From Trichomonas vaginalis G3 (taxonomy: Eukaryota; Parabasalia; Trichomonadida; Trichomonadidae): 64,000 nt of DNA. The position numbers and the translations under genes are program-made. Positions 1 through 11,188 of the stretch are shown here, piece by piece. The notes under the pieces are model-generated. The model ran no database searches, was not told where the DNA came from, and was given only the letters and a program-made list of their open reading frames with translations. The DNA lies in the NCBI RefSeq assembly GCF_026262505.1, contig NC_067205.1, forward strand, positions 15,314,001 through 15,378,000, written 5' to 3'. Within the stretch, counting starts at the first letter, position 1; each line of letters starts with the position of its first letter.

Positions 1-1366
1 AAATATCTACGATTTTAATGAGGGAATTGTTCCTTATGAGGTATACATTATAACTATATACCTCATAAGGAACAATTCCCTCTGATAGCTGGGAAACTTT
101 CTCTGAATAACTTATCATTTGGACAGAAAAGTGACACTTTACATGGCAAAAAATAGAGCCTTACTTTTGAGATACTTGAGATTGAAACTGAATCTTATGA
201 GGCGGTGATCTTGAATCACTACCTCATAAGGTTCAGTTTCATATAAAATTTGTTGCAATTTGTTATTCTTTTGCAATTATTTCTTATAAGATTTTACATC
301 TTTTAGCGGGGAATGTTTGTTATCATGTATATATTATAAATATCTACACGATAACGAACATTCCTCGCTAAATTGCTGAGAAACTTTGAGGAAATGTCGA
401 ACAATTTCCTCAAAGTTTCTCAGATTTATATAGATCACTAGAGTTCCCTAGGCACTGATTCTGGTTCAGTACCTAGGAGGCTCTAGTTCTCTAACGAACT
501 GATAAAATGTTTTTAAATTTTTGGATATTGCTACCTGTGAAGCACTGACTTCAAGTCAGTACCTCACAGGTAGCAATTACATTGAAAGATGGGAGAAACT
601 TTGTCCGAATGTTAAACTATTCGGACAAAGTTTCTCACATTTGTAGTGGAGATGGAAGGCTTTGAGGTATATTGTATTAATATATACCCCAAAGCCTTCC
701 ATCTCCACTTGAAAGTGTCCAAACTTTGGGTTAATACTTTGCAATTAACCCAAAGTTTGGACACTTTCTAGAAGGAATTGGAGGGTAAGAGATATACATT
801 CATATGGTATATCTCTTACCCTCCAATTCCTTCTTAAAATGGGAGAAACTTTGTCCGAATGTTAAACTATTCGGACAAAGTTTCTCCCATTTTTTGAAGG
901 AATTGGAGGCTATGAGATACTGATGCAATGTCAGTAACTCATGGCTTCCAATTCCTTCCTAAAACTCATAAAAGTGGACATTACATGCATATAAAATTTG
1001 ACACGTAAAGTCCACTTTTTGTGAGCGGGGATTTGACTCCGTCAAATCCCCTTTTTCGTTTACGAGAAAGCCAAATTCTCTCAAAAGTTAAGTAGGACCA
1101 ATTTTTTATAAAAAAAAATCCAATTTCATTATGAATGTTAATTAATTTATATAATTATTGAATAAAAAATTTTCTTTGAGATTATGAAAAGTTCTTTGAA
1201 AAGTTATTTTTTCTCATTTTTAAATATTGTATTAGCCTATTTATTTATAATCCAAATTAAATAACTTTAAATTCAATATTTAAAGAATAATTTTGAAGGA
1301 ATTGAGTTACTTCCCCCGACGATAAAATTGAGAGGTTTACATTTTGACCGAACTTAGCATGCAACA
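1..1366. mobile_element. Hairpin-rich TIR transposon, partial copy A
   Basis: This is the right-hand part of a DNA transposon whose full copy lies at 4370-6388; window base 1 corresponds to 4771 there. It ends with the terminal inverted repeat TTGACCGAACTTAGCATGC plus AACA at 1366, identical to the right end of the full copy. The two copies are nearly identical over more than 1.2 kb, except that the full copy has about 250 bp extra (roughly 4887-5140), which repeats two hairpin units. No coding sequence is seen, so it is non-autonomous. Its left end lies outside the window, so the target duplication cannot be checked. Confidence 0.8.
21..1054. repeat. Array of about 15 stem-loops (copy A)
   Basis: About fifteen near-perfect inverted repeats lie head to tail, each 50-70 bp with stems of about 18-26 bp: roughly 21-84, 86-137 (partly lost), 190-245, 303-370, 373-425, 437-492, 528-578, 589-640, 646-708, 712-770, 771-833, 838-895, 895-960, 964-1020 and 1023-1054. 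Two classes mostly alternate. Class A often has GAGGYACTGA-type inner stems around a short loop. Class B has stems built on GAGAAACTTTG. The units at 589-640 and 838-895 are almost the same sequence. This is not CRISPR-like, because there are no constant repeats with variable spacers. Confidence 0.85.
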
Positions 1367-1623
1367 GTATGTTTAAGTAGTATATAAATAATATAAAGTT
1401 ATATATTTTATTAAATTTAATGAGTTTGTGATATGTTTAAGAAATAATTGTGAAGATATGTTAATCGTTAAATATAAAAACACCGAGGAGCTAAATTGGT
1501 ATTTGATGAAATAAGTAATCCAAAAGATTTAGCGTTTTGTGTGTATGTTGTCATTCATTCTTTTGAACCATCCTAAAAAAAATCGAAATTTAAAAATGAA
1601 TTCATAATAATATTTACAATAAA

Positions 1624-2622
1624 TTATAATTCTTCTACATGGATATTCTTAAAATTCAAAGCGCTTCTAACTTCAAACATTTGCTGATTAGAATTTGCAT
1701 GTCGAGCATTGACATTCTTCAGCTGCAATTTAGGCAAACAATCCTCTGTGATTGTTTTCTTCTGAAACTTGATTTTTCCTATAATCTGGTTTTTGTTCTT
1801 CATATGATCAATCATCTTCAGAAGTTCTTCGCTAGATGGTCTTTCATTTGGATTAACTGCAAGGCATTTGTCTATAATCATGCCTAAAATTCCAGATGCT
1901 CCGGTTAAAATTTGTAATCTTCCTTCTTGCATGTATCTGAAGAGCTGAGCTTCGCTCTTCACTGCCCAAGGATATTTTCCGCAAGCTAAAATGTTAAGGG
2001 TAACGCCTAATGCCCACATATCTGATTTCTTTCCATCATAAGATTCGCCTTTTACAATTTCAGGCGCTATATAAAGAGGTGTTCCGCAAAATGTTTGAAG
2101 TGATGAGCTATTCTCTTTTGAAAGTCCAAAATCTATCAGCTTTGGTCTCATATCTTCATCAAATAATATATTTTCCGGTTTTATGTCGCGATGACTAATT
2201 CCACGTTTATGGAGATAAGCCAATGCATCTAAAATCTGAACGGTAATGTTTAGCTGCTCTTCGTAGGCAAAGTGCACGCCTTTGTTAAACAAAGATTGAA
2301 GATCGCCATTTTGAGCGTATTCCATAACAATCATAATAATATCAGGTTCGTATATTATGTCGTAAACTTTAACTATATTTGGATGATTAAATCTTGAGCA
2401 AAGCCTGAGTTCATTCTCTAGATAATAGATAATATTTTGCTGGGTTACAAACTCTCGATCCAATATTTTTACAGCGACCTTTGTATTTGTTTTTGCATCT
2501 ATGCCTAAAGCAACAACTGCAAAAGCTCCTTTTCCTATTGTACCTATGATTTTATATTTTCCGACTTGTGCCGGAACACGAATTCTTTTCTGATTTGATG
2601 CTTCACGCTTCTTAGATTCCAT
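1624..2622 (-). CDS. Serine/threonine protein kinase, CAMK-like
   Basis: A complete single-exon kinase of 332 residues that transfers phosphate from ATP to Ser/Thr of unknown targets. All key motifs are visible: the glycine-rich loop GKGAFA at residues 30-35, the ATP-anchoring lysine in VAVK (K52), the catalytic loop HRDIKPEN (144-151), DFG (164-166), the activation-loop end CGTPLYIAPE (179-188) and DMWALGV (201-207). The kinase domain fills about residues 22-275, followed by a basic tail of about 55 residues without a recognised domain. The subfamily (CAMK/AMPK-like) is judged from the HRDIKPEN and CGTPLYIAPE style. The start is the first ATG of the open frame. It lies between two copies of the hairpin transposon and is a host gene, probably functional. 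Large kinase families of this kind are typical of trichomonads. Confidence 0.9.
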   Translation of the reverse strand: MESKKREASNQKRIRVPAQVGKYKIIGTIGKGAFAVVALGIDAKTNTKVAVKILDREFVTQQNIIYYLENELRLCSRFNHPNIVKVYDIIYEPDIIMIVMEYAQNGDLQSLFNKGVHFAYEEQLNITVQILDALAYLHKRGISHRDIKPENILFDEDMRPKLIDFGLSKENSSSLQTFCGTPLYIAPEIVKGESYDGKKSDMWALGVTLNILACGKYPWAVKSEAQLFRYMQEGRLQILTGASGILGMIIDKCLAVNPNERPSSEELLKMIDHMKNKNQIIGKIKFQKKTITEDCLPKLQLKNVNARHANSNQQMFEVRSALNFKNIHVEEL

Positions 2623-4365
2623 TATATCTGTTATAAAATTTCAATAGTCTTTGAATTTAAAAATAAAAAACAATGTTGGGATTATCCAATAAATATTGAT
2701 TTAAATTCCGAGAATTAAGACCTTCTCAATTCAATTTTCAATCTACGAATTGAATTTATTGAGTAAGATTTTTAAAAAGAATTCATACAAATCGTGTTCG
2801 TCAAAATGCAATATACAACATATGAAAGATTAATGAAGTTATTAACAAATTCAATGTACTCTGAAATCCAAAAGATTTCCCCAGTTAACAAATAATATAA
2901 AGTACGTCTTTATTTGATATTGATTCTTTATAAAATTTTAGAATAAATAAACATCTCAAAAATCATTGCAGCATAAATTAATTGTGAAAAGTCATTGAAA
3001 CTTTTTTCAATTGTTTGATTATTCTTAATATATTGACATGACGTTTTAAAATTAATTTTTAAGTTTTTTATGCGATTAATAAAGAGGTAGGGCAACGATA
3101 GAAAATTTTTGGAAAAAAAGTTCGGAGATCTTAAACGTATCATATTCCCTGCATGGTTTGGTATCTTCCGCCATGCGTTGTGCCAAACATATTGACACTT
3201 TCCAATAATTAATTTATGGTATGAGTCACAGAGTTAGATTATAAAAAGAAAGTAAATAATTGCAATTAGAAATCATATATGTCGGAAATCAAATGTTGAT
3301 GAGCAGAAACCTTTTACTCATCATAAAAGAGATAAATCACTAAAGATTTGTATACATTAAAATTTGATATTTGGTGCTCGAAAACTGTCTGATGGGACTC
3401 CTCCAAAATGAACCAATCTATCGCTGAGGACCAAATTAGATGATGTGGATGGTGTATTCTCTAATTCTAACTTAGGAAGAATGGGAACAAAACGAATGAC
3501 GACAACAACATGTCAAACATAGATTAAATATCTATGAATCAATAAAGTATACGTGCATTGAAGGTGATAACAATCACTTGAGGTTTATAACTCTTTGACT
3601 AAATTATGCAATAATTAAATATAATCATTTTTATATTTTTATACTGATAGTAATTAATTACTATCCTGCTTAATAAATGGTATGATCAAATTGTTTGAAA
3701 ATTTAATTATGTATATGAAACTATGTCTTCTATATAAAAATCAAAATTTTCGGACGAACCTAGATTGAACCTTTATGAAATCTATCATTTTTTGTTAATT
3801 GAGTTAATATGAATCTTTTACATATGTATATATAGCATTGATAGCTTATATAATCATGGTTTATTCCATATTAACATATTTTTTCAGTTAAATTTGTTAA
3901 TAATATCATGTAACAAATTAATTCAAGATTAGAATGTCTACAAAATGCTAACAAATAAGAACAAAATACGATTTCTCGACTTAAATTTTAATATGGAGTA
4001 GTTTTTCGTTTAAATCTAATTAAAAATGAATAAAAACTTATCTTGTACTATTTTCATTCAAAGATTTTAATAATGTAAATCATGCATTTTCATAATTCAG
4101 TACAGTTCTTTTTAGAATTAAAGTTGATGAGGATGATATTTGTGATTTAAAATAATTTGTTAATGTTCACCTTTTATTCATCACCTTGTGGTATGTCCTA
4201 AAGCAATAGCATTATCAATTCTGCTGAATTGATCAACTCAAAATTCCAAAAAAAATTTAAAATTTCAAAAATGAAATTAAACAATTTGAATTTTCACATG
4301 AAAAAATCAATTTCGAAAAAAAATTTGGAAAATCAAAGTATTTGATAATTAGTCAAATAATCAAT
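2623..4365. other. AT-rich intergenic region
   Basis: About 1.7 kb upstream of the kinase gene with no supportable gene. The longest open stretch (71 codons, minus, 2928-3143) has no recognisable motif. The kinase promoter must lie in the first few hundred bases, but no clear initiator matching the published Trichomonas TCAYT-type element is seen next to the ATG. Confidence 0.6.
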
Positions 4366-4369
4366 TTAC

Positions 4370-6388
4370 TGTTGCATGCTAAGTTCGGTCAACGATAGGA
4401 ATTGAGAGGAAATTAATCGTCGAGGAAGTACGATTATGTAAAGTAAAAAAATGTTGTGGGTTTTTTAATATTGTATATAATTTTATAATAAAATTTTTGT
4501 GAGACATTTTAAGAAGCACATATAATTTTTTGAATTTAAAAATTAAAGTAGTGTTGAATGAATTTATTGATTAATTTAATACGGATATTTCTCAAAATTA
4601 ATCAAAAATAGGTTTTCAGAGAACTTTTGAGATATCTTTTCAAAATGTCTTTTTGAAAATATATAAGTATTATATCAAATTGAAAAAAGGTATTTATCAA
4701 AATTCTAAATTCTTAATAAAAAATAACTTTTCAGAGGATTGTGATTTTGAAAGCATGAGTAATAAGTAAAAAATATCTACGATTTTAATGAGGGAATTGT
4801 TCCTTATGAGGTATACATTATAACTATATACCTCATAAGGAACAATTCCCTCTTGATAGCTGGGAAACTTTCTCTGAATAACTTATCATTTGGAGAAAGT
4901 TTCCCAGCTATCTATTAGAAACTAAAGGCTGTGAGGCACTAATATATAATCAGTGCCTCATAGCCTTTAGTTTCTTATTAAAAACGAGAAAACTTGTTCG
5001 AAATGATAAACAATTTCGAACAAGTTTTCTCGTTTTAAGGAGGGAATTGTTCCTTATGAGGTATACATTATAACTATATACCTCATAAGGAACAATTCCC
5101 TCTTGATAGCTGGGAAACTTTCTCTGAATAACTTATCATTTGAACAGAAAAGTGACACTTTACATGGCAAAAAATAGAGCCTTACTTTTGAGATACTTGA
5201 GATTGAAACTGAATCTTATGAGGCGGTGATCTTGAATCAGTACCTCATAAGGTTCAGTTTCATATAAAATTTGTTGCAATTTGTTATTCTTTTGCAATTA
5301 TTTCTTATAAGATTTTACATCTTTTAGCGGGGAATGTTTGTTATCATGTATATATTATAAATATCTACACGATAACGAACATTCCCCGCTAAATTGCTGA
5401 GAAACGTTGAGGAAATGTCGAACAATTTCCTCAAAGTTTCTCAGATTTATATAGATCACTAGAGTCCCCTAGGCACTGATTCTGGTTCAGTACCTAAGAG
5501 GCTCTAGTTCTCTAACGAACTGATAAAATGTTTTTAAATTTTTGGATATTGCTACCTGTGAAGCACTGACTTCAAGTCAGTACCTCACAGGTAGCAATTA
5601 CATTGAAAGATGGGAGAAACTTTGTCCGAATGTTAAACTATTCGGACAAAGTTTCTCCCATTTGTAGTGGAGATGGAAGGCTTTGAGGTATATTGTATTA
5701 ATATATACCCCAAAGCCTTCCATCTCCACTTGAAAGTGTCCAAACTTTGGGTTAATACTTTGCAATTAACCCAAAGTTTGGACACTTTCTAGAAGGAATT
5801 GGAGGGTAAGAGATATACATTCATATGGTATATCTCTTACCCTCCAATTCCTTCTTAAAATGGGAGAAACTTTGTCCGAATGTTAAACTATTCGGACAAA
5901 GTTTCTCCCATTTTTTGAAGGAATTGGAGGCTATGAGATACTGATGCAATGTCAGTAACTCATGGCTTCCAATTCCTTCCTAAAACTCATAAAAGTGGAC
6001 ATTACATGCATATAAAATTTGACATGTAAAGTCCACTTTTTGTGAGCGGGGATTTGACTCCGTCAAATCCCCTTTTTCGTTTACGAGAAAGCCAAATTCT
6101 CTCAAAAAGTTAAGTAGGACCAATTTTTTATAAAAAAAAATCCAATTTCATTATGAATGTTAATTAATTTATATAATTATTGAATAAAAAATTTTCTTTG
6201 AGATTATGAAAAGTTCTTTGAAAAGTTATTTTTTCTCATTTTTAAATATTGTATTAGCCTATTTATTTATAATCCAAATTAAATAACTTTAAATTCAATA
6301 TTTAAAGAATAATTTTGAAGGAATTGAGTTACTTCCCCCGACGATAAAATTGAGAGGTTTACATTTTGACCGAACTTAGCATGCAACA
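4370..6388. mobile_element. Hairpin-rich non-autonomous TIR transposon, full copy B
   Basis: A complete element of about 2.0 kb. The left end TGTTGCATGCTAAGTTCGGT and CAA is the reverse complement of the right end ending at 6388, perfect over 23 bp, with weaker matching for about 35 bp more. TTAC flanks it on both sides (4366-4369 and 6389-6392), which suggests a 4-bp target duplication. The left 400 bp are plain AT-rich sequence; the rest is the stem-loop array. There is no ORF, so transposition would need an enzyme supplied from elsewhere. The superfamily is unknown: a 4-bp duplication and these termini match no family I can name with confidence. Confidence 0.8.
4787..6080. repeat. Array of about 18 stem-loops (copy B)
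   Basis: Same array as at 21-1054 with three or four additional units. The left part is the clearest: class A at 4787-4853, class B at 4856-4917, A at 4918-4977, B at 4981-5036, A at 5039-5103. Here the A-B alternation is strict. The unit at 4787-4853 is repeated at 5039-5103, so the array grew by duplication of an A-B-A-B block. The class B hairpin that is degraded in copy A (86-137) is complete here (4856-4917). Confidence 0.85.
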
Positions 6389-6392
6389 TTAC

Positions 6393-8029
6393 ATCGTTTT
6401 TACTCATAAAAAACAACTAATTTTTGATTTTGATATCATATTTGATAAATACTCATTCCAGAGTTGACGTAATGTATTAATTATTGTTAGAGATATTGGT
6501 TTCGCAGCAAAATTCTTATTTCATGAAAGAAAAAAAAATGATTTTATTCCAACAAAAACAAGTAAACAGATGAATGGAAACGTACTATATTTTCATAAAT
6601 GTAGTAATCAGCGTGTCAGCTTTTGTTTATCATGTTCGAGTCAAAATGTATTAACTTGTAATAAGAAATATTCGAAGATTATATGAAGTATTGAGCATTC
6701 TTTGTAGAAATATTTATAATTCATTACTAACATATATAATAAAGTTGTTTTTTTTTCCTTATTGCAATAATTTTGTCTGATTTTAATAACTTTTCATGTA
6801 TACGAGTTGTGTGAATATGCATCATAATATGCGTAAATATACTTATTTGCGACGAATAATGTGGTTGCATAATGGAGGTGCTAAATTTTGATTTTTAATA
6901 TGGGGCTTTGGTATGTATAATCATGTTCTTATCTCAACGTAGGAGTATTGGTGCAATATGATTAAAATTTACGAGGTTGATCTGAAATTGAATAATTCTG
7001 GAGTATAAATCACAATGCAGCTAATTCTATGTTAAAGATAGATACAGATTGTAGTAATCAATTAGGGAGTACAAATTCATTCTTTCATTTCTGTCGTATT
7101 GAGCAGAAAGGAAGAGATCATAACCCTAGGAAAAAAAGCCCAAATTTATCACTTTTCATAGTACGTTAAACCCAATTCGCTCGGCGAATGCCGAGCACAC
7201 GTACTCATCATTCAACATAATATTCTCATTCTTTGGTTATTATAGTGCCAGACAACACAAGATTTCAAAGAATTACTTGAGTTTTCAATTAATCTTAATC
7301 CGATTTTAGTTTTATCGAGAACTCCATCATCAAAATCACATACTTCAGTGCGGTAACTACAATTATCCATATACAGAAGGAAGTTCTTTTCGAACAACTC
7401 ATTTGGAGTCTGTTTTGGAAAGAACTTCTTTCTGTCCGACTTAATTTCATAGTTCCTGATCAACCAAAAGACAGAAACCACACACTATCTACTTAGGAAA
7501 GGAGTTCTTTCTAAATCTTCCTTAAATTGAGATTTTACGAGAGATAACCCTTCTATTGCACTTAAAAATGAACATTTTGATATCTTTAGTATCACACATG
7601 GTCATATATAGTATTTCATCTACATGAATACATTCATCTTTCGAAGTCTCTCATTAAATGGGAGGCTTCGAAAGATGAATCGTTTTATTCATACAACTTT
7701 AAATCTCGAACACATTTAGAGAGTGAGTATATCATTTTATTCTTGTTTTGAGTTTATTCTGATTCAAAATTGCAGTGAAAACAGAAGTTCACACATCATA
7801 TCTGAATGTGAGCTCATCTATACTTATACGATCTCAATACCTCCACTCTAAGCATAAGAGGTGAAGTTATATAAAAATTATCAGATGCGTTGAAGTCTCA
7901 AAAGTATTGCCTGAATGCTTGTTTCATATTTGTCCAAGTAGTTTCAATGAATAAATGTATTGTTTTTTATAATTTCGATTTATTTTTAGAAAATATTCAA
8001 TATAAACCTTTATTGTGTTATTTACATCT
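6393..8029. other. Intergenic region, no confident gene
   Basis: About 1.6 kb between the hairpin transposon and the hAT element. An open frame on the minus strand (7212-7481, 89 codons) has no recognisable domain, starts without clear context and may be a gene relic. A 15-bp stem-loop lies at 7632-7680 (ATTCATCTTTCGAAG and its complement). A short palindrome, GCTCGGCGAATGCCGAGC, lies near 7178-7195. Confidence 0.5.
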
Positions 8030-8279
8030 CATAAATTTATGGCATTCCAAACGGGAACCGCGGTTGGTTACCATGGATTTCCGTCACCGGTGACATTTTA
8101 AAGATTTTTTAAGGCTTATAAAAATATGCTTTGTAAATCATTTTTTGTAAATCGGCAAAAATTTGGTAATTTTCTTCAACTAATAAATCTGCGAATAGCA
8201 TTTATAATACAAGAACAATCTTTTAAAATGCGTTTGATTCATTTTTGTATAATTTCATATAGGCACATATATTCTTCCG

Positions 8280-8580
8280 GGACTTTCCGTGATTTTACCG
8301 TAAAATCATTAGTTTACACCAATTTTTCCGTATTTTGAATAGTTTACTGCACTTTTTCCGTAAAATTGAGTTACGGGAATCCGCAAAATTTCCGGACCTC
8401 ATTTTTCATAGAATATAATAATAATATTTGATAAAAAGATATATTATTTATATTTTTGATTTTTGAATTACGGAAAAAGTGAATTGATAACTTGATTTTT
8501 TTATATGGTTAATTTTTCAAATGATATTATGAAGATCTAAAATATTAAAAGTAAAAAATTGAATTACGGAAAAAGTGAGG
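8280..8580. promoter_or_regulatory. hAT subterminal TTTTTCCGTA motif cluster
   Basis: The motif TTTTTCCGTA or a close variant occurs near 8323, 8354 and, inverted as TTACGGAAAAAG, near 8467 and 8563. Further CCGTGA/CCGTAA variants lie at 8288-8302. Repeated short motifs just inside the ends are the usual transposase-binding sites of hAT elements, so this is the likely role. The cluster is kept in the copies at 51685 and 63549. Confidence 0.55.
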
Positions 8581-8873
8581 TCAAAAGTGAAATAAATTTG
8601 CAGAACAATTTTCATTGAAATAAGCTTTATTTTTCATTATTAATAACAATGCAAAAAAATTTATCACGGGTTCAAAATTTAAAATTAAATATTTTAATAA
8701 TTTACATCTTATTCTTTATTTTATATTTAACCCGTGAAAATATCATTTAAAAATTGAATATATTCAAAAAGCTTTATTTTTATTATGACTGCATGGGATC
8801 CTCATGTATATGATGAGTGGATTCCATTTAAGAAGACGAAATATCCACCAACTCCTGAAACATTGGAAACAAA

Positions 8874-10919
8874 GTGTGGAAAAAATGTTTCACTACGATC
8901 GGCTATTATGAGAATGAGCCTAATCAATCAGACAAAGGAAGGCTCTTTACATACTGTGCCGAATGTAGTGAAACATTAGTTCAAGGGCAGTTCGTGCGAT
9001 GCATTAAAAAAAGCAGGAAAAATGATTTTAAAGATCATAAGTGCAAATTTTTACTCCCAATGCCCAACTACGTTCCTGCTGAGCACCAAGTTGAGAATAC
9101 TCAGCAAGCAGTTGGCTCTGGTAATGATCCTTCGTTAGAAGAGATCATTGCCAGGCTTATTGCGAGCCTAGATATAAGCCTTTATGCCACAATGAAGCCA
9201 GCATTTAAAAGCTTCCTAGAGAGCTTCGCCAAATGGCTTAAAAATAAAGTCAATCGCGAACAGGGCATCAACTTTACAATCCCAGACATTGAGTTCACAC
9301 GGCGCGGTGTCAGAGAGGCATTGATTACTTTAGGCAAAACAGACTCCTCTCGGGGCCTAAAGTTCTGCGAGGAATTCCGCATCTTCTCAATTTCCCTGGA
9401 CTGCGGAACACACGGCAGCCGTCATGGTCTATTCTCTTGTGTGTGCAATCCAGGCAAAACAGATCGCCACCAATTCTTCGACACAACAATTTCGACTAAT
9501 TGGACATACGAGGACTACCATACGTGGTTTGATTCTCTTAAGGTTAATAAAAACCACGTAGCTGGAGTAGTCGGAGATGGTTTGCCAGCCCAGGTTAAAG
9601 GACTCTGCCACTGGAGGCCAGAAGGAGCCCTTTTCCCTGGCTTACAAACCGTGTACATTCGTTGCCTTAACCACGTCTTGAACAATGCTATTGTCCACGC
9701 ACGTAAGCAATGTCCATTGTTGAATGAACTGATGAATAGAGTTCACCAGATTATCATTATCTTTAAGAATCACGATATGAGAGCGAGATACAAGATCAGG
9801 GTTCCATCAATCCCGGAAACTCGCTGGCTCTACATATATGATACTCTGTTTTTCATCTTTGATAATCTGGAAACAATTAATACTGCTTTAAGAAGTGGAG
9901 ATCTTCCACTATCCCTTTCCAGAGCTACACGTGAACAGTTACAATGGACACGTGATGGAATTCCTCCACTCTTTAAAGATGCTTTAATGATATTCAAGCC
10001 ATTAAAGCAACTTCAATTATGGCTGGAATCCAACAAGTCCATGGGTGCTTATGCATTCCTGATGATACAACAGTGCCAAGGGATGTTGGATGAAATGGCA
10101 GGAAGATTAACGCCAGATGGTGAAGAGATTCTCCGATCAATCACTACAATATTCAAAAATGATATGAAAGAATATGGTAGAATTGATTTGCTTCGGTTTG
10201 CTTTCGGCTTTACACCGTTAGCAAGGAAGATCATCAGAGACAAGAAGGGTTTTGGAGGAAAGACAAGCTATCCACCTATAATGCAGTTGAAAGATGTGCA
10301 AGTCCCAACGATTCCTTCCCTGAGGATCATCAATCGCGAGATCACATTTGAGAAACTCGGCGAAATCCTTGAAGAAGAACGAACAGAACGTGTTGACGAG
10401 GTAGCCGAGCATGATGAAGAGATCCAGCAAGCAGAAGAGGAACAAATGCTTAACGACGATCATGCAGCCGAAACAAATGCCGATGGTTCGAGGAATTCCT
10501 TGGTCTGGGATGTTGTAGATGAAGAGATAAAAGATCTATACACATTCATGATAACAATCCTCAGACAAAGAGCAATTGCCGAATCAACAGTTGATCCAAC
10601 GATCAATAAAGACGATAGAGCCAAGGAATTGAGTGATGCTTACGATTTCTTCATAGAGCAAGATGATTCCCATCTTATAAATGGTCATCATCTTGCTCAA
10701 AATGATGGCAAGTTTTGGTACATGAATGGCATAAAGCAACTAAAAGCAATAAGACCAATTGGAAAAAGGATGATGTCACTTTCGTGCAGTGAAGCAGATG
10801 TAGAACGTGTAATATCTGAATTGCGAAAGACAAGAAATTCAATGAACGAATCATGCAAAGAAGAATATGTAGCATGCCGCTTCTTCATCAAGTTGAATGA
10901 TGATCAATTTGATATTTGA
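8874..10919 (+). CDS. hAT-type transposase with N-terminal zinc finger
   Basis: An open frame of 681 residues that would cut and rejoin the element ends. Residues 28-57 hold a C-x2-C ... H-x-C arrangement fitting a BED-like zinc finger. The RNase-H-fold core shows D176 in SLDCGTHG, D235 in VVGDGLPAQ, the CLNHVLNNAI block (264-273) and SIPETRW. The C-terminus has the hAT dimerisation block around SEADVERVISELRKTRNSM. An open stretch in another frame (8785-8979, starting MTAWDPHVYDEW) looks like the true N-terminus, so a one-base slip near the A-run at 8880 may separate it from the body. Whether this is a real mutation or a sequencing error cannot be told. No introns are evident. Transposase identity is secure; activity is not. 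Confidence 0.88.
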   Translation: MWKKCFTTIGYYENEPNQSDKGRLFTYCAECSETLVQGQFVRCIKKSRKNDFKDHKCKFLLPMPNYVPAEHQVENTQQAVGSGNDPSLEEIIARLIASLDISLYATMKPAFKSFLESFAKWLKNKVNREQGINFTIPDIEFTRRGVREALITLGKTDSSRGLKFCEEFRIFSISLDCGTHGSRHGLFSCVCNPGKTDRHQFFDTTISTNWTYEDYHTWFDSLKVNKNHVAGVVGDGLPAQVKGLCHWRPEGALFPGLQTVYIRCLNHVLNNAIVHARKQCPLLNELMNRVHQIIIIFKNHDMRARYKIRVPSIPETRWLYIYDTLFFIFDNLETINTALRSGDLPLSLSRATREQLQWTRDGIPPLFKDALMIFKPLKQLQLWLESNKSMGAYAFLMIQQCQGMLDEMAGRLTPDGEEILRSITTIFKNDMKEYGRIDLLRFAFGFTPLARKIIRDKKGFGGKTSYPPIMQLKDVQVPTIPSLRIINREITFEKLGEILEEERTERVDEVAEHDEEIQQAEEEQMLNDDHAAETNADGSRNSLVWDVVDEEIKDLYTFMITILRQRAIAESTVDPTINKDDRAKELSDAYDFFIEQDDSHLINGHHLAQNDGKFWYMNGIKQLKAIRPIGKRMMSLSCSEADVERVISELRKTRNSMNESCKEEYVACRFFIKLNDDQFDI

Positions 10920-11100
10920 TTTTGTTTTTTAATAAAATTTATTAAATAATTTGTTTTAAAAAGTATTATTTTTATTCGTAAAGATATTAGACAGAAGGTG
11001 GCCAGCCTAATGTCTATCAATCTTTAATATTAGTAGTAATTTCCCGCATTTCTGAATGATGATTGATTAGCTTTGTTGTTATTGATGTAAAACTGGATAA

Positions 11101-11188
11101 GTATTAAATAATTATATTAATCTTGGCCAGGGGACTGCTGATGGCCAGTCAGCAGCGGCCACTATGAATCATTATAATTATTTAATAC
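11101..11188. repeat. Long stem-loop in hAT 3' region
   Basis: An 88-bp imperfect palindrome just after the transposase gene. The outer arms are GTATTAAATAATTATA and its complement. Inside is a GC-richer core with GACTGCTGATGGCCAGTCAGCAG. A smaller imperfect stem containing GGTGGCCAGCC lies at about 10988-11018. It could act in 3' end formation or as a subterminal site. It is absent from the deleted copy. Confidence 0.6.

Noticed and set aside
21-1054. CRISPR array or tRNA-like cluster in the hairpin region
   Set aside because: Units are inverted repeats of varying sequence without constant spacer/repeat structure, and no tRNA A/B box arrangement fits.
1639-1887. Open frames opposite the kinase gene (also 2010-2198)
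   Set aside because: Antisense shadows of a clearly coding gene.
2928-3143. 71-codon frame on the minus strand
   Set aside because: AT-rich low-complexity translation with no supporting signal.
7212-7481. 89-codon frame on the minus strand as a gene
   Set aside because: No domain, no leader motif and no conserved neighbour; could be chance or a relic.
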